From contig JACEVL010000826.1 in NCBI GenBank assembly GCA_020284085.1, positions 186,001 through 250,000 on the forward strand: 64,000 nucleotides of DNA. The letters are read 5' to 3'. Below, in pieces: positions 44,585-56,961 of this stretch; position 1 is the first letter of the stretch, and every line of letters starts with the position of its first letter. A program made the translations under genes and the position numbers. The DNA is from Aporrectodea caliginosa (Eukaryota > Annelida > Clitellata > Crassiclitellata > Lumbricidae). The notes under the pieces are model-generated. The model worked only from the letters and a program-made list of their open reading frames with translations. It was not told where the DNA came from and made no database searches.

Positions 44585-45050
44585 GTGGTACCCCTGTTGG
44601 AAACAAAGTGCGTGGTGGACGACCGAGCCCTCGCCGGTATATGCGAGCCCAGAGACAAGGAGTCGGAAGGACGGACGATGAAGGACATCGACGCTCGGAG
44701 ATGGTGTCTCGCTAAAAACACCGAGAGGAAGGCAACGGGAAACCACCTCTCTAATTTCCCAAGAAACACTTGCAAGACGACGAAAAGGAGGGTGTGCTAC
44801 GGGTGGTTGACGAGAGGCGATCGCTGGTGGCAGCAGTGGATGAGGGACGGAGGGGCTGGGTGGGGCACGTGTTGGGGGGACTCCCTTCTGGGGAGGTCGT
44901 GGGGGGGTGGGGGAGGGGCCGGGGCGGGTGGTGCTGGGGTGGATGGCCGACGGACGGATGCAGCGGGTTGGGGGCGCAGCACGGGGAGGAGTGGCGTCAT
45001 TGGAGGTTGGAACCTGCCGAAGGGCAGAGAACTTAAAGAAGAAGAAGAAG
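44585..45050 (+). mobile_element. GC-rich RTE-like LINE tail remnant (tentative)
   Basis: The block is far richer in GC than its surroundings. DERRSLVAAVDEGRRGWVGHVLGG resembles the R-R-L-x-W-x-G-H-V-x-R motif near the end of RTE-like ORF2. AAGAAGAAGAAGAAGATGG at about 45036 would suit a tail. The long Gly/Arg and Pro-rich frames come from composition. Confidence 0.35.
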
Positions 45051-45649
45051 AAGATGGACCATTGGACCTGAAGTGGAAGACTAGTGCTGGATGGCGCTAC
45101 AGCTGTTTATTCTAGAGAACGAAAGAGGAGCGAGGTTCCTTCTTAACAAGGAGTCCTCCAGGACAGGAAATGCAGGAACAAGAACGAAAACGAAAGAACA
45201 GGAAAAGCACAAACAAAAACGAATGAAAGAAAGAACAGATAAAGCAGGAAAACATGAAAAAAGAAAGAACATGTTTCTTGACAGAATAAATATTTCTGAA
45301 GGTTCAAGCTTATTTTTGGTTTTTCTGTGTATGTTTTTCCGGATATTGTAAATTTTAAGTGTATTCTGACTTTATACAAAGCACCACTTCAAGAAAAGTG
45401 GCGCCCCCACCTCGAACCAGTGAAATTACTGTCAAATTATACAGACTTCAGGCGCTTCGAAACTGTAGAAGGGACTATCTGAGAAGTCGGAGAAAGGCGA
45501 TTCCAGCTGGTGGGCCCAACATAGACAAAAAGCTTCTGGACTGAGCTGTAGCAGTACCCAGACGAGGAACAGTCAGGAGTCCATGGGCAGCCGACCGTAG
45601 GGTACCACAACCCAGGACCCAGAAGAGTGAAATATAGAAGTCCCTAAGG

Positions 45650-46061
45650 CAGGGGTGGCCAACCTTTTTGGCCTATATAGGCCACTATGATTGTTGGTAA
45701 GCACGCGGCGGGCCGCAAAATGTTCGTCCTCACAGCCTCGAAAGAAATACAAAATTTGTATTTCTTTAAATAAACATTTAAATAAACATTTAAATAAACA
45801 TTTAATGTTTATTTAATATTTTACAAGATGTATAAAAACAGGTAGGCCTACGACTACATTAGTTCTAGCCCTAGGTCACTAGAACTTACAGCACTAAGTC
45901 TTTTAGTGTTTTAGACATCATTATTATGTAGATTGTAGTAGTCGGACAAGTAAGTAGGTTCAAAATGAGAAAACAAATTATTTAGAAAGGGGCCGTGCGG
46001 GCCACCAATCAGCAGCCCGCGGGCTGCATTTGGCCCGCGGGCCGCGGGTTGTCCATCCCTG
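45650..46061. mobile_element. hAT-type MITE, 412 bp
   Basis: Ends CAGGGGTGGCCAACC and GGTTGTCCATCCCTG are inverted, with perfect 8-bp target duplications CCCTAAGG (45642-45649 and 46062-46069). GGCCGC-rich subterminal sequence is typical of Charlie-like hAT elements. Confidence 0.9.
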
Positions 46062-46069
46062 CCCTAAGG

Positions 46070-47513
46070 TATGATGGAGCAGCGCCAACGAAACAATTGC
46101 CCATATGGGTCAGGATCTTACACTGAATACGTTGCTGGATAACGAGCCAAAGTAAAGTAGCCTGCATAAAGGAAGATATATGGCCAAACCTGGGGACACC
46201 TCCAACAATATAATAGAATAATATAATATAAGAAAGAAACACCATTGATACACCCAGACATACTTAGCCTACTCTGGCAGAAAACATGTTTTTTTTAAAT
46301 TTTCCTACTTTCTCTTTTCTTTCTTTTAAGCTTAGTCGTTCTTCTTTCTACTAATAATAGTAGAAGGTATTTCTGGCCAAAATGTGTGTTTTTCTGAGTA
46401 TTAATTTGCGATTATAATTACAATACAATGTTACATACATACAGACACACGTAACTTAATCCCTAAATGCACATTGCTGCTACACCGGATTATTTATTTA
46501 TAGAATAATTTTATGACTGTAAAAGTAGTCACAGTCAAGTGTATATATTATATATGACTTATGTGCATATTTTCGTATACGCCTATGCAGTAAGCTTATA
46601 CACCAGTCAACTGGCCGGCTATACAGTAAATGTAGTAGCTATACTTATTAGCCTTTTGTGTGCAAATCGGTGGCTTTACACAGTCATTATATACGCTAGT
46701 ATAGACGATTTATGCATATTCATACTCTATTTATAGACCTAGTGCGTGTGGGATGAATGTTTGTGCAGTACTCCAAGTAGTAGAGTAGACATTTATCAAG
46801 CAGCACTTGGTGAGTGTACGATATTGCGCGGTTTGTGGCTAACAAACATTTCAAATTATTCCTATCATTGCTTAGATGAATCGCCGAATACGACTGATTC
46901 TGTCTGCTGAAACTTATCAAAAGAACAGCTTCAAACGTTGCCGACTTACCTCAGAGTTACAATCGACGGTATTATATGGAAGAACTGTTACTTGGCCTTG
47001 TGTAAACCATCCGATGTCAAGTCTACCGGTGATAATAAGCAAATAGTAGAGTTGAAGCATGCATAGGCTCATAGGCCTATATACGTTGGAATGTCCTGCT
47101 GCTGGTTATCTGTAGGATTTTCATTCAGCGGCGGTTCAAGTGCTGGACTTTGATAATTAAGCCATAACTACTCATGTCAACGTTGATCGAACGAGATATA
47201 ATGCAGGCCAGCTTGGCCACACGGTTAAGCATATATTACCCAGTTCAGTGTTCTGACGCAAATGAATTATAATTAAATGCAGGCCATTCACTTGAATCAT
47301 CTCTCCTAGTACGCTTATCAGCAGCAAAACCTCTCGTAAAGACTGAAACAACTGTGGCCAAGGTGACTACAGATAACTTTTCTCTTAACGAACCACATTA
47401 ATTTTATTGCAGTTTATATAGCCATACATTGTTATAAATGTCTACACAATGTATGTAGTATAATATAATGTAATTGTAATTGTAGTTGTACTTGTTAATT
47501 TATATAGCGTCTT
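46070..47513. other. No gene recognised
   Basis: AT-rich. Only short low-quality open frames. Confidence 0.4.
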
Positions 47514-47891
47514 TTGAAGAAACTGACCAAAAGTGGTTCCAGCCTTACTATAGAAGACCACGTTCGAAAAGAATGGTGTTCAACCATAACTTTATATGCA
47601 TGTAATTGTAAGTACCTCGGAGCGGAGGATACGGTGGTAGAGAGAATTGGGAGACGAAGACTTAGATGGTACGGACACGTGAGACGGATGGCGGGAGAGA
47701 GACTGCCCAATGCGGCGCTACACGGTCACGTGGAGGGAGAGAGGAGCAGGGGAAGGCAACGGAAGACCTGGATGGACAACATCCAAGAAGACCTACAGAA
47801 GAGGGGTACAGACATAACGAAGATCGGCAGCATAGTACGAAATAGAGAACACTGGAGAGGCTTCATAAGGGCCTCATCGTCGGGAAACTGA
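47514..47891 (+). mobile_element. RTE-like LINE ORF2 C-terminal remnant
   Basis: The frame contains VVERIGRRRLRWYGHVRRM, ERLPNAALHGHVEGERSRGR, QRKTWMDNIQEDLQKRG and NREHWRGFI, the well-known end of RTE-like reverse transcriptases. The same motif set, on the minus strand, ends the element at 52355-53379. It is 5'-truncated. Confidence 0.9.
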
Positions 47892-48169
47892 TGGAAGAGA
47901 AATAAGAAGAGAAGAATTGTAATTACTACACTCTGCCTGGCGCAGCTGTGGATATAACTCTCGCAAAACAAAACATAAAACGACCTTTTAGCAATCAGCC
48001 ACACTTGTGGATCTTTCTTTCTTATACAGGAAAATAAACTAACTTCAAGATCCATCTTCAAAATAAAGCTAGTTGAAACCTTAAAGACAATCTTGTTTGT
48101 GCTTGGATGATGGATCGTGTTTCTGGAATGCACTGTTTGACCCTTTCTTGACTTTTCTATCTCGACTAG

Positions 48170-48300
48170 ACTTCTGACTTATTTCAGTACGTTTATCCAC
48201 ACTATACAACGTTCCTGGAGCAGTCTTCCTGCGCCTATTCAGTAAGTCAGAAGCATTTATGTTTAAAAAACAATTGAAACTGTACTTCCCATGTAACTCT
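48170..48300 (+). mobile_element. Small LINE ORF2 end fragment
   Basis: SKSEAFMFKKQLKLYFPCNS before a stop fits the last residues of a CR1-like LINE. About 170 bases further, TTTATATAGCGCCCCTTAT resembles other LINE tails here. Confidence 0.4.
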
Positions 48301-48915
48301 TAGTATTTACGCTGATGTAAAACATCATAGAAGTAGCTTGCCACTGACAGTGCTACAGAAATTGTCGTCATTACTACAGTTAATTACAGTAGCTTATCCT
48401 ACAGCAGAAATAATTAATACAAACTTTTATGCAAAGTCATAATATGACTTTGCATTATCAGTCAGTCAAAATTTATATAGCGCCCCTTATGTTACAGTAT
48501 TGAGCTTGTTAGATCTGAATACACTATGATGCTTTACATTACATTTACAGTTTATGCTAGGTTATCTGAGATTTATCGCCTATTTCAGATTAAATTAATT
48601 TTAAATATAACTGTTACAGGCCTACGTATCATTTAAAGAAGCTGGAACTAATCCATACAGAGGGGATTCAGTCGTTTCAAGCGTCCATTGTTATATGACA
48701 TCACGTGGTCTAAGCACACGTACTACATATTTCCATTTCAGTTGTGACCCTCATTTGTATATCCTAGTGTAATAGGGTATGTACACTGTTCGAGCTCATT
48801 CAGCTGTTCAGGCAGCTTATCTAATTTACTCTTCTCTGAGTAGCTCATGATTTTGAGAATCTTTCCATTCTCCATTTGTGGCTGAAGTAAAGTTTTTGGA
48901 CGACGATGATCAGAC

Positions 48916-49622
48916 CTAACAATCATCCTTTGCAGCACCAGTTTCATCATGATTTCGTTTATTTGGACGCGGACGGAAGATTTCCGTTAACCTGGCGTAG
49001 ATCCGAGGTTTCCTCTCTGACCTTGGACTGAGTTTCTCGTAGCCTGAGTCCAGTGTTTCGTAGTCTGCGTTTGCATTCTCGGCCGCCTCTGCTTTGTCGT
49101 TGTGTTGTAGCGGCTTTTCCGATGCAGACGCGACCTTCATCCGTGAAACTTTTCGTCGCTGCTCTCCAGCAAATGGAAATTCGATTATACTGTATGGAAC
49201 CGCTTTACATGTAGACGAATTGTTGACTTCAATATTTTGAGAAGAATTTTCGCTGCTGGACAGTTGAGTGGGCGATTTTGTTGATTGACCCTGCTCTATT
49301 TCCGAAAGATGTCCAGCCGCATGTGATGTAGATGCTGTGGAATTCGATGATTGAGGTTGAGCACCGGATTTGGACTCGGCTTCGGCAAGAATTCGCTTTC
49401 GCATCAATGATTTGACTTTAGCGGTCAGTGTACCGCCCGCTATCTCCTCGTAGTCACCGGAATCCAAGAGATTAGGCGATAGAGACCTCTGTAGAGTTGT
49501 TAATACATCGCAGTAACTTGGTTCCACGAGATCTTCATACACATGGGGGTCGGGTTCAATGGCTTCAGTTGGCGTGGCTTCCGGACAACTGACAACTTCT
49601 TCAACGTCTGGTGGTTGTTTCG
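48916..49622 (-). CDS. Second receptor, cytoplasmic tail exon
   Basis: Acceptor atttgaag|CG at 49622 in phase 1, with stop TAG at 48918-48916. It encodes about 234 residues, polar and Ser-rich. YxxL/I/V motifs are HVYEDL, PSYCDV, GDYEEI, VPYSII, ADYETL, SGYEKL and RIYARL. VPYSII and SGYEKL also satisfy the ITIM rule (S/I/V/L-x-Y-x-x-I/V/L). No pair has ITAM spacing. The tail would recruit SH2 proteins, perhaps phosphatases (inference). An overlapping frame, 48950-48738, continues with SEKSKLDKLPEQLNELEQC and a stop, so the true C-terminus may be longer by frameshift or splicing. Confidence 0.6.
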
Positions 49623-50176
49623 CTTCAAATTAAAATAAGCGTCTAGACAGTTAGTAATAATATTGAGATCTATGCTTTATTACAGATCAGGGCCTAAAAT
49701 AGTGTTTTCTTTCTACATAAAGTGTGTAATTGACTTGTCTGAAGGGTGCAGTGTATGTAAGCCCTAAGCCTATGTATGTATGAGAACACTTATAATAATA
49801 GTACATTTTCAGTCACTCACAAAGGCGCTGTTCCTATGGCCATCTAACAGATCAAATTATGTGAGTTTCAAGACAGTCAGCATACATCCTAATACCTGAA
49901 ATTATACTCGCCAGCTCAAGTACAGTTTGACAGTTTGAGGAAGGTTGCGCAGTTGACATTTTTTAATATTTCGGCACAGTTATAGGTTATGTAAACAAAT
50001 AACAAAGAGCAATTTTAATTACGCTAGTCTTGATGATATTGAGGGAGGCGGAGATGACGGTGCTGACGGCGTTGGTGCTGTTAGCCTACTGCTTTTGATG
50101 ATGGCGGTGACAGCGACAATAGTGAAAATATTATTGATTTATTGATGACAAGTCACTAGCTGGCGAATTAAATTAC
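49623..50176. other. Intron of second receptor
   Basis: No feature recognised between the membrane and tail exons. Confidence 0.4.
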
Positions 50177-50362
50177 ATTTTTGACGTTTCTTTATAGCGA
50201 AAATGATGGCACAGGCGACTCCAACACCAACGCAGACAGCGAGCGAGGGTGCTCCAAAAATTATGATTGACATCCAAAACGGATTTGCTGAGGTTCCGTC
50301 GTGAGGTGTCGTCATTGTATGATTGGTGACAAGATCATTCAGAGTCTCCAGTTGCAAATTAC
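50177..50362 (-). CDS. Second receptor, transmembrane exon
   Basis: Acceptor gatttctag|GT at 50362 and donor AAAAT|GTAATT at 50177, both phase 1. It encodes 62 residues: a short extracellular part with an N-glycosylation site (NHT), a membrane helix (FWMSIIIFGAPSLAVCVGVG followed by VACAIIFAI), then KKRQK as stop-transfer. The 186-nt symmetrical exon matches the design of exon 3 of the Ig receptor, although the sequences are not similar. Confidence 0.6.
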
Positions 50363-50874
50363 CTAGAAATCAATTAACCAACTTTAAACTGTTGTAATGT
50401 ATACATTATTAGTTAATAAACCAAACGAGGCCTTGAAATGTTCATAGAACTTCATTGCATCGTCATAGATAATCACTTTCTGATATTATTTTACTTTAAC
50501 AATTTAAAGTAGGCCTAACTCCATGCAAGTTGATTGCAAATTGACCCGATCTTGACGCCAACTTTGGCTTAGATGAAGAACCTGTTATATTCGTTAAATA
50601 AGACTTAAGGCAGGTTTACAAGTTTCGCAGGTCTAACCAGGCCCCTCATATAACGCCAAGCTCACTTACTGTAAAAACCTACTTACTATTTTACTGTAGT
50701 CATAAATATGATCAAAGACTTATAAAACGACTCCCCAACAAAAATTCATCAATGGTGCTCCGGATCTAGCGACACAAACCATGACCGAACATAGTGACTT
50801 TAAAAGGTTAACGGAAAAGAGGCAAAGAGAGACCAAGGAACCATACAAAGAACAGAGAACAAAAAAGGTGTTAC

Positions 50875-50943
50875 CGGAATCTGACTTCATCGAGAATAGG
50901 CCTACGGTTGTCTGTTCGAACGAGATGTTCGTTGTTTCCATTG
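50875..50943 (-). CDS. Second receptor, stalk exon (tentative)
   Basis: Strong acceptor gttttacag|CA at 50943 and donor TCCG|GTAACA, both phase 1. It encodes 23 residues (METTNISFEQTTVGLFSMKS) with an NIS glycosylation site. It joins in phase to the membrane exon. The ligand-binding exons should lie further up but were not recognised. Confidence 0.4.
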
Positions 50944-51019
50944 CTGTAAAACAATCAACTGGAAGTCTTAGCTTCAGTTGATTAGGTTGTGCAGTATAGG
51001 AGTAATTAAAAAACAGAAG

Positions 51020-51330
51020 TACTATATGTGTGCATGCATGTAAGTTTGTATTTATGTATTTATATGTATTCATGTATGCATTCATGTATTCAATTATGCA
51101 TATATGTATGTATGTATAATTGTATATATGTTTGTTCGTGGTTGTAACTTATATGCATGAATTGTAGGCAATAATTATGTCTATTATATGTATGCACGCA
51201 TGACGCATGTATTTATGCAAGCCTATGTATTTATTTATGTGTGTCTATGTATGTATAATTGTATATGTGTATGTAAAACTATGTATAAATGTATGCATGT
51301 GCATCTATGTGTGTATACCTGGGTATTCAT
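51020..51330. repeat. Degenerate (TATG)n microsatellite
   Basis: Imperfect TATG/TGTA repeats over about 300 bp, probably intronic to the second receptor. Confidence 0.8.
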
Positions 51331-51377
51331 CCAGCGCCCGCTGTGTCTTTCGCAAGACTTAGTGTCAGTCTGTTTTA

Positions 51378-51590
51378 TTAAACGAAGATATAGTTAAAGT
51401 TCAATGAAGTTGTCAACTGTTCCGTAATTTCTATGGGTATCTCACTGTTAACGTCGCCATCATTCCCGTGTCTTATATCTTTAGGGATCCTTCTAGCAAC
51501 CATGTTTATCAACCTAATGCGAAATACTGGAATGCGAACTGAATTTTTATCCATATGATGGCTCATACATAGCTTTGATGTTACTTTTAA
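51378..51590 (-). CDS. Possible terminal exon of an unseen gene
   Basis: Acceptor tttcaaatttaagcag|TT at 51590, phase 0, then about 70 residues (LKVTSKLCMSHHMDKNSVRI...) to a stop whose context TTTAATAAAA supplies an AATAAA polyadenylation signal. No family recognised. Support is only the splice site, the open frame and the signal. Confidence 0.25.
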   Translation of the reverse strand, partial: LKVTSKLCMSHHMDKNSVRIPVFRIRLINMVARRIPKDIRHGNDGDVNSEIPIEITEQLTTSLNFNYIFV

Positions 51591-52354
51591 CTGCTTAAAT
51601 TTGAAACAAGAAGAGTAGACAAGAAAATACATCACCTACTGTCTTGACCGATCGTATTATTCAAGGTAAGTTAAGCAACCAATGCAGAGTCTGCGACTGA
51701 CGGCTTCGAAATGACTTCTCGCGTCAACGCCAGTCAACAGAGATTTCTCCAATAGGTGCTTGAACACCAAAACAATATTATTATTATTCAGTTTATTTAT
51801 TGGACGCCAGAACATCTTCTGAAGAATTAGGAGAGGGCATCATAATATCAGTTTCACAGTCATCAATTACAAAACTTTAGTTTTTACTTATTTCATACTT
51901 TAGTATAATTTAGTGATCATGGCTTGGAAATATGAGCCGAGCCGAGTGTAAATTTGTAAGCTTTCATCAAAATGCTATATTGCACTTTACTCAAAATCTT
52001 AATGCCTTGAAAGTAAAACTATATAATTAGGTTTAATAAAACACTTTTTTCAAATTGAAACATCAAGAAAAGCTACAGAATGACAAAGGAAATAAACTGT
52101 CTGTGATGTGTGCGCAAAATCCAAAACAAAACTACGAATGTACTCGGCAACAAAAAGACAAAGAGAATTAATTGCAATGTGTGACAGAAAATCGTCCGGA
52201 CATTGGAAAATATCACCGAGAAACATCCGAGAAACATTCGAAACAGACATTTTACAATCTCTTTTGACGCTTGATAGCTGATGAAAGCGTCAGTTAAAGT
52301 TGAAACTGAAGGCAATGGAGAGTACTCTTCTTCTTCTTCTTTGTTTCTCCTCCG

Positions 52355-53379
52355 TCAGGCCAAGGCCAACGATGAGTCCTCAACTTGTCGTCTCCAGAAT
52401 TCTCTATCCTTGATTTGTTCCTTTGCTTCTGCAATGTTCATCTTCATTCTCTCCAGATCCTCTCGTATATTATCCATCCATGTCTTTTGTTGTCTTCCTC
52501 TACTCCTAGTTCCCTCCACATATCCGTGTAAAGCCATCGATGGTAATCTGTCATTGCCCATTCTCATCACATGTCCCAGCCACTTTAGCCTTTTCTTCCT
52601 TATTCTATCGACAATTGTATCCGTCTGTCCCAGCTCTCTTCTAGTCACCTCATTTCTAATCCTATCTCTTTTGCTCCTGCCCTTTATTCTTCTCAGCCAG
52701 CTCATTTCGGTCGTCAAGAGTCTCCTCTCATCCTCCCTCCTCAGGCACCAGCATTCCGAGCCATATAGTAGTACCGGTATGACAAAGGTTTCGTATAACT
52801 TCATCTTGGTTCTCGTTGATATGCTTTTATCTTTCCAGATCTTATTTAGTTTACCGAACATTGCACACGCTAGAGTACTTCTCCGTTTGATGTCTTTTGT
52901 GCATCTGGCATCTTCTGTAATAAGCCCTCCTAGATATGCAAACTCGGTTACTTGCTCCAGCTCCTCTCCTCCCAATCTGATGTCCAGTGCCTCCTGTCCT
53001 TTCCCCACTGTCATTGTTTTGTCTTTTGGGCGTTGATCCTGAGCCCTAGTCTTTTGCTACTAAAGTCCACTTTGTTGGTCAGCTCCTGTAGCTGTACTTT
53101 GCTCTCCGCCACAAGGTCTATATCATCCGCGAATCTAAGATTATTGAGTCTTCTGCCTCCTATAAGTATTCCTTCTTCAGCATTATTCAACGCCAAATTC
53201 ATTACTGCTTCCAGTATCAGATTGAAGAGATCTGGTGACAATCCGCATCCCTGTCTTACCCCCACAGCCGTTCTAAACCATTCTGTTAGCTCTCCGTCCA
53301 CTCTCACTGCGCTGATCGATTTGCTATACAGGTCCTCCAAACATCTCAGAAGGCACTCCAGTGCCAACAACATAGACAT
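52355..53379 (-). mobile_element. RTE-like LINE reverse transcriptase, frameshifted
   Basis: The first frame (53379-53011) contains VGVRQGCGLSPDLFNLILEA and the active site LRFADDIDLVAES. The second (53014-52355) contains AYLGGLITEDARC, LYGSECWCLR, RKKRLKWLGHVMRMGNDRL and RQQKTWMDNIREDLE. A small indel at about 53011-53014 separates them. The catalytic FADD is intact, so apart from the frameshift and the missing 5' part (endonuclease) this copy is fairly young. Confidence 0.9.
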
Positions 53380-53429
53380 TTCACAATCTCTTTGGGAGTG
53401 CCTGAGAAACTGGTGAGAGTACTCTACGC

Positions 53430-56410
53430 CTGGTTAACCTCGTAATCCACGGACTTTGACAGAAATCGCTCCGAGAGCTGAGTCTGGATCTGCACTTTCC
53501 ACCTCTCAAATACATCAATCATCAATTCAGTCTGTCGTTGACCTCTGCACCAATCGTCTTCACTTCTCTATCTCTGAAGCCGACGTCTCCCATGCCTACA
53601 GAATTCCTAGCAATGGAAAAAATCTGTATCGCCCATTAGTCTTTAGATCTGTGAGCAGACAAATACGAGACACGGTCTATGCCTCACGGAAAACTCTTCG
53701 AGACGTGTCCAGCCATAGGACTTCCGCAACCTACATTATCAAGTTCAAATTCCCAGACATACGCCAAAGCCAGAAGTCTGGTGAAAGCTCGGAAGATTAG
53801 CTCAACTTGGACGGCAGGTGGTTGTAACTTCATCCATCAGTCTGGCTCTCGGAGTGAAAAGCCAAAATAATCACCTACCTGACGAACCTGGATGATCTGT
53901 GATGATCTCTACTTCCCGACTCCTGCCTTGATCTGGTAGAGTGTCGTAGTTTTCTCTACCAACCTGTACCTTACGAAGCCAACAAAACTTCGATAGCAGA
54001 CCTGGTTGAACCTGAACTTCTTTATATGTTTAAACATACATTCTGTGCATTTTGGCGTTTATTGTCTTCTTTCAATTGAAGCTGAGTTCTGACATGTGTC
54101 ATTATTGAAAGTTATCACGACCTAAATTTTATCTGGTCTATTATTGGTACGGTTTTATGCCCTAGTTTGGGACATTAGTTGATTTTAATCTGCCTAGAGG
54201 CAGTTCATCCACATGCGATCTTTGTTTGCATGCAATTAAGAAGCTAATTAAGTCAATTGTTTATAGTGTGTGCTGCAGAGTCTTCCGTTTACATTGTTGT
54301 GAAGCTAATTTAGAACGTTTAACTGAATCTAACTTGTGGCTCTGTCCACTTTGTATCATTGATGCATTTCCTTTTAACCACATTGTACATGTAGATGACA
54401 AAGGTTTCTTAAGCATTGTGACTGACGATAATGATAGTCGTGATCTGCCCCAAGTAAAAAATGATGATTTAAAGTTGAATTTATTCCTAGATGAATCAGA
54501 CAATCGTACCTTATTGAACGGTATTGATAATATGGATCCCGATCATAATTATTTTACTAATATAACTTGAGACGATTCCTACTCCACTGCCCTCTCTCTG
54601 GGACCAAAGTTTACTTCTCCGTCATTATCTTTTTCAGCTCTGCACATTAACTGCAGAAGCCTACTACCGGAACTAGGGGAAATTCGAGATCTTTTGGCTG
54701 TATTATCAGTCTCTATTTTAGCCCTAACTGAAACATGGTTGGATGGTAATTCTGAGGACGATGTTAAAATACCTTGTTGCCAATTTATGCACAATCCTAG
54801 AGGAGGTGGTTAGGAGGCGGTGTGGCTTTCCTGATCAAGGATGATATCTCTTTCCACTTATTATACCACTCTAAGTACAACTTTCCCTCTAGTTCCTATG
54901 AGGGCCTATTTATTTGTATTTCCCATAAGAGAGGAACTACTTCAAAGGTGTCATTGATATGCCACCTGGTCATTATCTGGATGAATTTAGTAATGAGATT
55001 GATTGTCTGCTCCTTAGAGAAATAAAGAAGTACTTTTATTAGTTGACTTTAATGTCGATCTTTTAAAGGTAAATAACCATAAAGCCATGCACTACTAACT
55101 TCTATAGCTGCATGACTGCCCACCACTTTCTACCTGTTATAACAAGGCCTACTAGAATTACCTCCCACTCATCTACGCTTATTGATAATAATATTTTTTA
55201 TTATCTTCACTAACACTTGGCCAAAGTTAATCGACTCCTCAATTATTGCCTCTGATATTTCTGACTATTTACCTATTTTAGACCGATTCGACTATGATGA
55301 GTCTCTGCAGCTAAAGAATGCATCCTTCGGTGACCTCAGAATTATTACCGATGCTAGAATTGACTCATTTCATGAATCTCTCGATCTCATTGACTGGTCC
55401 TCAGTTATGGATGCTTGTGATGATGGTGATGCAAATGGGGCTTACGATTTATTTCTGTTGCACTATAAGAGAGCGTATGATGAATCCTTCCCTCCTGCAT
55501 CACAAAAAACACCAGAGGTAGACCAACCCGTAAACAACCATGGATGACTCGGGGTCTTTTAAAGTCTAATAAAAAGAAATTCTCACTGTACCTGATGATA
55601 CCAATATCTTTTATTCTCATGGTTCATTGAACACGTTATTTCAAATTGTGAATACTGAGCTAACCCTTGTTGCAGACTGGTTTTCAGCTAACAAGCTTAC
55701 ACCCATTATTGACAAAACAATCTACATTCTCTTCAAATCTCATAGACAAAGCTGTCCCTCCAAGTGCCATAATCTGTACTTCGATGGTGTTCCGATTTCT
55801 CAAGTTGAATCAACTAAATTCTTGGGTGTTTATGCAGACCAACACTTAACATAGAAAGAGCATATAAAAAAATACTGTAATATGGTAAGGGCCTCAATTT
55901 ACATAGCTTCCTTCAAAATCGCTAAGAATATTGGAATTTTATCTCGTATTTCTTATCAGCTACCATCTTACACTCTTACTACTCTGTATTACTCGCTTAT
56001 TTAACCCCTAATATAACTTTCTTACTGTAATATGGTAAGGGCCTCAACTTACAAATCTAGTCTGCATAGATTAACTATCCTGCAAAAGAGCGCTGTGCGT
56101 TTCTCAGCAGATGTTCTCTATGGATCTCACACCAGGCAAATATTTTCTGAGTTTTGATTATTAAGGGTTAAATAGATAAGGATCGCTCAAATCGGGGAAT
56201 TTATCGTACTTCTAGCATCCATTCTAAGGCATTCTTACAACACGAGAGGTTCGAATTCCTATCGTCGTGACTATGCTGACACTAATACTCGATTACTCTC
56301 TATTAAATCTACTGGTACTGTAATATGGGATAATATCCCTCTAGCTATTCGTTCTTCACCTAATTGTTAGATTTTCAAAAAAGCTACGCTCCCTCTTAGT
56401 TAATGGAATA
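53430..56410 (+). mobile_element. CR1-like LINE with ORF1 end, PHD finger, endonuclease and deleted polymerase core
   Basis: ORF1 end: 53456-53870, with SVSRQIRDTVYASRKTLRD and, after a frameshift, KARKISSTWTAGGCNFI. ORF2: 54226-54570 begins with a PHD-like Cys/His cluster (VCCRVFRLHCC...LWLCPLC) and FPFNHI. Endonuclease motifs follow: SALHINCRSLLPELGEIRDL, ALTETWLD and, at about 55030, LLLVDFNVDLLK. Several stops break it. Near 55560-55600 the text jumps from the segment before the polymerase straight to DDTNIFYSHGSLN, so the fingers and palm up to the active site are deleted and F/Y-A-D-D is altered. The C-terminus continues to about 56400 (STKFLGVYADQHL, then SIKSTGTVIWDNIPLAIRSS). Confidence 0.85.
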
Positions 56411-56496
56411 AATTAACTTAATTTAGATAATTTTGTCTGTAATGTTATTTTAGTTAAATAATATTCATTTAGTGTTTTGTTAATGTGGTTTTGATG

Positions 56497-56961
56497 GACC
56501 CATCTTGTTTCCTTTTAGTTTTGTTTGATTTTGAGCCCAAGGCTTACTCCACTATGGGGTCGTCCATTAATTATGTCAACACATTTTGGGCAGTTTTTGA
56601 CCCCCTCCCCCTTGTCAACAACTGTCAAACATTGACGGACCCCCTAAAAATTATGTCAACAATCCCAGAACCCCCTACAAAAAAGAAACACAATGGCTCA
56701 ATACATGTAGAATAGTTTTTAAAATTTACACTAAAAATGCAATCTCGAATAAAAAAATATATGAGTTTAGTTTATTACAACCTTTTTAGTAGTATTAAAC
56801 ATTAAGCACTTTATACATTTTTAGCATTATTTAATGTTTTCGCTACTATTTTGAAGGGTCTGTGTTGATTCATTAGAAAAAATTTGTTGACGTCAAACTG
56901 TACCGACCCATCTTGTTTCCTTTTAGTTTTGCTTGATTTTGAGCCCAAGGCTTACTCCGCT
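56497..56961. repeat. 57-bp direct repeats flanking a MITE
   Basis: GACCCATCTTGTTTCCTTTT... at 56497-56553 recurs at 56905-56961 with two differences. Between them is an element of about 350 bp with GGGGTCGTCCATTAATTATG at 56556 and an inverted relative, TGTTGACGTC...GACCC, at its right end. It resembles the MITE of 26390-26848. Confidence 0.75.

Noticed and set aside
44770..45036. Gly/Trp-rich protein
   Set aside because: It comes from GC-rich composition, and another frame there shows RTE-like residues.
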